DNA of 64,000 nucleotides from Zhengitettix transpicula (lineage: Eukaryota; Arthropoda; Insecta; Orthoptera; Tetrigidae). Shown here in pieces: positions 62,304 to 64,000 of this stretch. Both the position numbers and the translations under genes were made by a program. Every line of letters starts with the position of its first letter. Within the stretch, counting starts at the first letter, position 1. Below the pieces are notes generated by a model that was given only the letters and a program-made list of their open reading frames with translations, was not told where the DNA came from and did no database searches. The DNA lies in assembly GCA_037074705.1 (NCBI GenBank), contig CM073593.1:62909501-62973500 (forward strand), in the 5' to 3' direction.

Positions 62304-62615
62304 TTAAAAAAATTCGTAAGGGTCCACGGTCCTGCATCCGAGGAGGGGTGGAAGATGGCTGGCTAGAGCTGAGCTCAACTCTGGGGAGAAGCGCTCTTGC
62401 AGTGCATTTACGATGATGGCCGCAGTTAAATTGTTTTCCCCAGGCACAGATACGTTTTGAGCGGCGGCGCCGTGCTGCCGCTGGCTACCTGAGTGTTTAC
62501 GGATTGTAAAACGCACCCTCCCATTTTCTTCAGTCCCACGACGCTGGTTGACGAAGTTCGGCCAAACATCTCTCTTACGATCAAAAACTTGGGCAATATC
62601 TGTGCGTAATAACAT
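62304..62615 (-). CDS. Candidate coding segment, unrecognised
   Basis: A 103-codon minus-strand frame from ATG 62615 to TAA at 62304 lies in a GC-rich island. Codon use looks coding-like (many C or G third positions), and the product reads as a plausible soluble protein, with TDIAQVFDRKRDVWPNF near the start and ERFSPELSSALASHLPPLLG near the end. I do not recognise it. It could be a last exon whose upstream exons lie to the right, a small intronless gene, or a GC-rich regulatory island that happens to be open. A second minus frame overlaps at 62713-62426, which lowers confidence. Confidence 0.35.
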   Translation of the reverse strand: MLLRTDIAQVFDRKRDVWPNFVNQRRGTEENGRVRFTIRKHSGSQRQHGAAAQNVSVPGENNLTAAIIVNALQERFSPELSSALASHLPPLLGCRTVDPYEFF

Positions 62616-64000
62616 CTTCCAAAATTACTGCTATAAAGTAAAACATCTAACATTTTCAAGTAATGAGATTTGTTAAGGCAACGGAGAGTGCCTTGTGATT
62701 TATGCATTATCAAAAAATTTAAAAGGTTATTTATGAAATTGCTGGAAAGTTGACCTCTAACGATTTAATGCGTTTGTTTTTGAAGAGGCTTAGCAATATT
62801 AAAATTTAAGGGATCACAACAGCCTATGGCTGTATGAGATTACAGAAATCTACGCAGAGAATAATAGTCTGTTTAAAATTGGAAGACTTTTGGCGATTAG
62901 TTCCCGCGGGAGGTGAGCCCTTGAATCAACCAATCATAACGCTTGAAATAAAGCAGCCCTGACATGACTTGTATAAGTCGGGAGTCAAACGTGGCATAAG
63001 TGGCTACCGCGAGGAGACTTCTAATTTAAAACGGACTATACTTTCCCATCTCCAGCCATAACACTCGGACGCATCAGTCTCTAGTTTTAGGATAAGAACA
63101 CTATCTGTAATCCACGCTTTGTGGTGTGGATTCCATCGGTGACGAGTTGATAACGGAATTAAACATTATTTTCTTTCTGTTGAGAGAGTTGCAACATTAT
63201 CTGGCGGAGGGAGACCTTTGTCTGACTTTCTCCAACGCCGGAAATATTTACACTATTTCAGTACTACTGTGGTAAAAATAAGACATAGTTACGGATTAGT
63301 TTTAATGTTTAACTACTAATATCAAAGTGTATTATACCTTGAAATAATATTTAGTCATTTCCAGTACATGCTACACAGCTTAATTGTTGACTAGAACACT
63401 TGAATTCATTTTAATCAAGGTAGGCTGCACAAATAATAATAATTAGAAATTTTTATTAAGAATTGTGAAACGACTTTTATCAATTACAGGTTAGAAAATA
63501 ATTATGTTCGCATGCATGAAGAAGAGTATATGCAATATATATTATTTTGAGACAGGTTTCAAGTCTGTATTTTTGAATTTTGTTTAGGTTATGCTTTTAT
63601 CTTTCTTCAAAGTTATAATTATCATTAACAAATACAAAACAATATGTTTAATTATTTTATAATTTTCGCCCCCTTCATTATTTCAATATGTATTTGTTAT
63701 GATTAATGATTAAATAATTATTAAAGACTAATTTCAGATGACAGTTCTGTTGATAAATAGTTACAATTTATATTTTTTTCATTGATCTTTTGGTTTGGTA
63801 TTTGACAGGATTTTGGAAGATAACTTGTAGTAGTTATTCGTAATTATTTATAGTACATTAAGACATTTTGAGGATCATGCTTGTGATGCAGACAGAGTTA
63901 TGTAATTTACTTCCGTACGTTTAGATTACACGGCGCATCATGTGAAGATTTATCTGTGAAGAGAGCATAATGAGTTAATGTGAACCACACTATTGGAAGA
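62616..64000. other. Gene-free right end
   Basis: AT-rich with a slightly GC-richer patch at 62900-63240. No exon, RNA gene or repeat identified. Confidence 0.45.

Overview
The window is nuclear DNA of an arthropod, most likely an insect. It is AT-rich, with spliced genes carrying GT-AG introns, many small transposon remnants and long non-coding stretches. I cannot fix the order or species from sequence alone. Four protein-coding genes can be built exon by exon, all in the first 35.2 kb.

Layout. (1) 2767-13359, minus strand: a 15-exon VPS51 gene (GARP/EARP tethering complex). Its introns hold two foldback elements (about 3176-3466 and 9757-10062) and a GC-richer, pseudogene-like insert (10750-11520). 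(2) 14522-18238: a full-length but inactivated jockey-clade non-LTR retrotransposon on the minus strand. It has a recognisable Inr/DPE core promoter, ORF1 with three zinc knuckles, a TAATG ORF1/ORF2 junction, endonuclease and reverse transcriptase remains, and a candidate 10-bp target-site duplication. It sits between the divergent VPS51 and PDCL3 genes. (3) 18668-21217, plus strand: five-exon PDCL3/VIAF (phosducin-like chaperone cofactor). (4) 25351-27790: a transposon nest of two LTR-like units bounded by TGTAAT...ATTACA, each inside an (AT)n tract, followed by a 250-bp MITE with 39-bp inverted termini. (5) 31802-32199, plus strand: a two-exon gene for a 91-aa secreted acidic protein I do not recognise. 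(6) 33466-35164, minus strand: four-exon SLX1, with a GIY-YIG nuclease domain and a C-terminal RING-like domain.

From 35.2 kb to the end I find no secure gene. This is AT-rich DNA with dispersed repeats (duplicated blocks at 41662/42991, 44462/44857 and 46381/46553), a compact MITE at 51490-51638, twin palindromes at 38187-38245, and several GC-richer islands (about 37.8, 44.1, 47.4, 52.5, 55.7 and 62.4 kb). The islands could be regulatory DNA, alternative exons, or old repeats.

The conserved genes do housekeeping jobs (endosome-to-Golgi tethering, chaperone-assisted folding, DNA junction cleavage) and do not form a pathway. I found no evidence for a novel multi-gene system. The best leads are the preserved core promoter of the jockey element, the microsatellite-targeted LTR pair, the unplaced small secreted protein, and the unexplained insert in a VPS51 intron.
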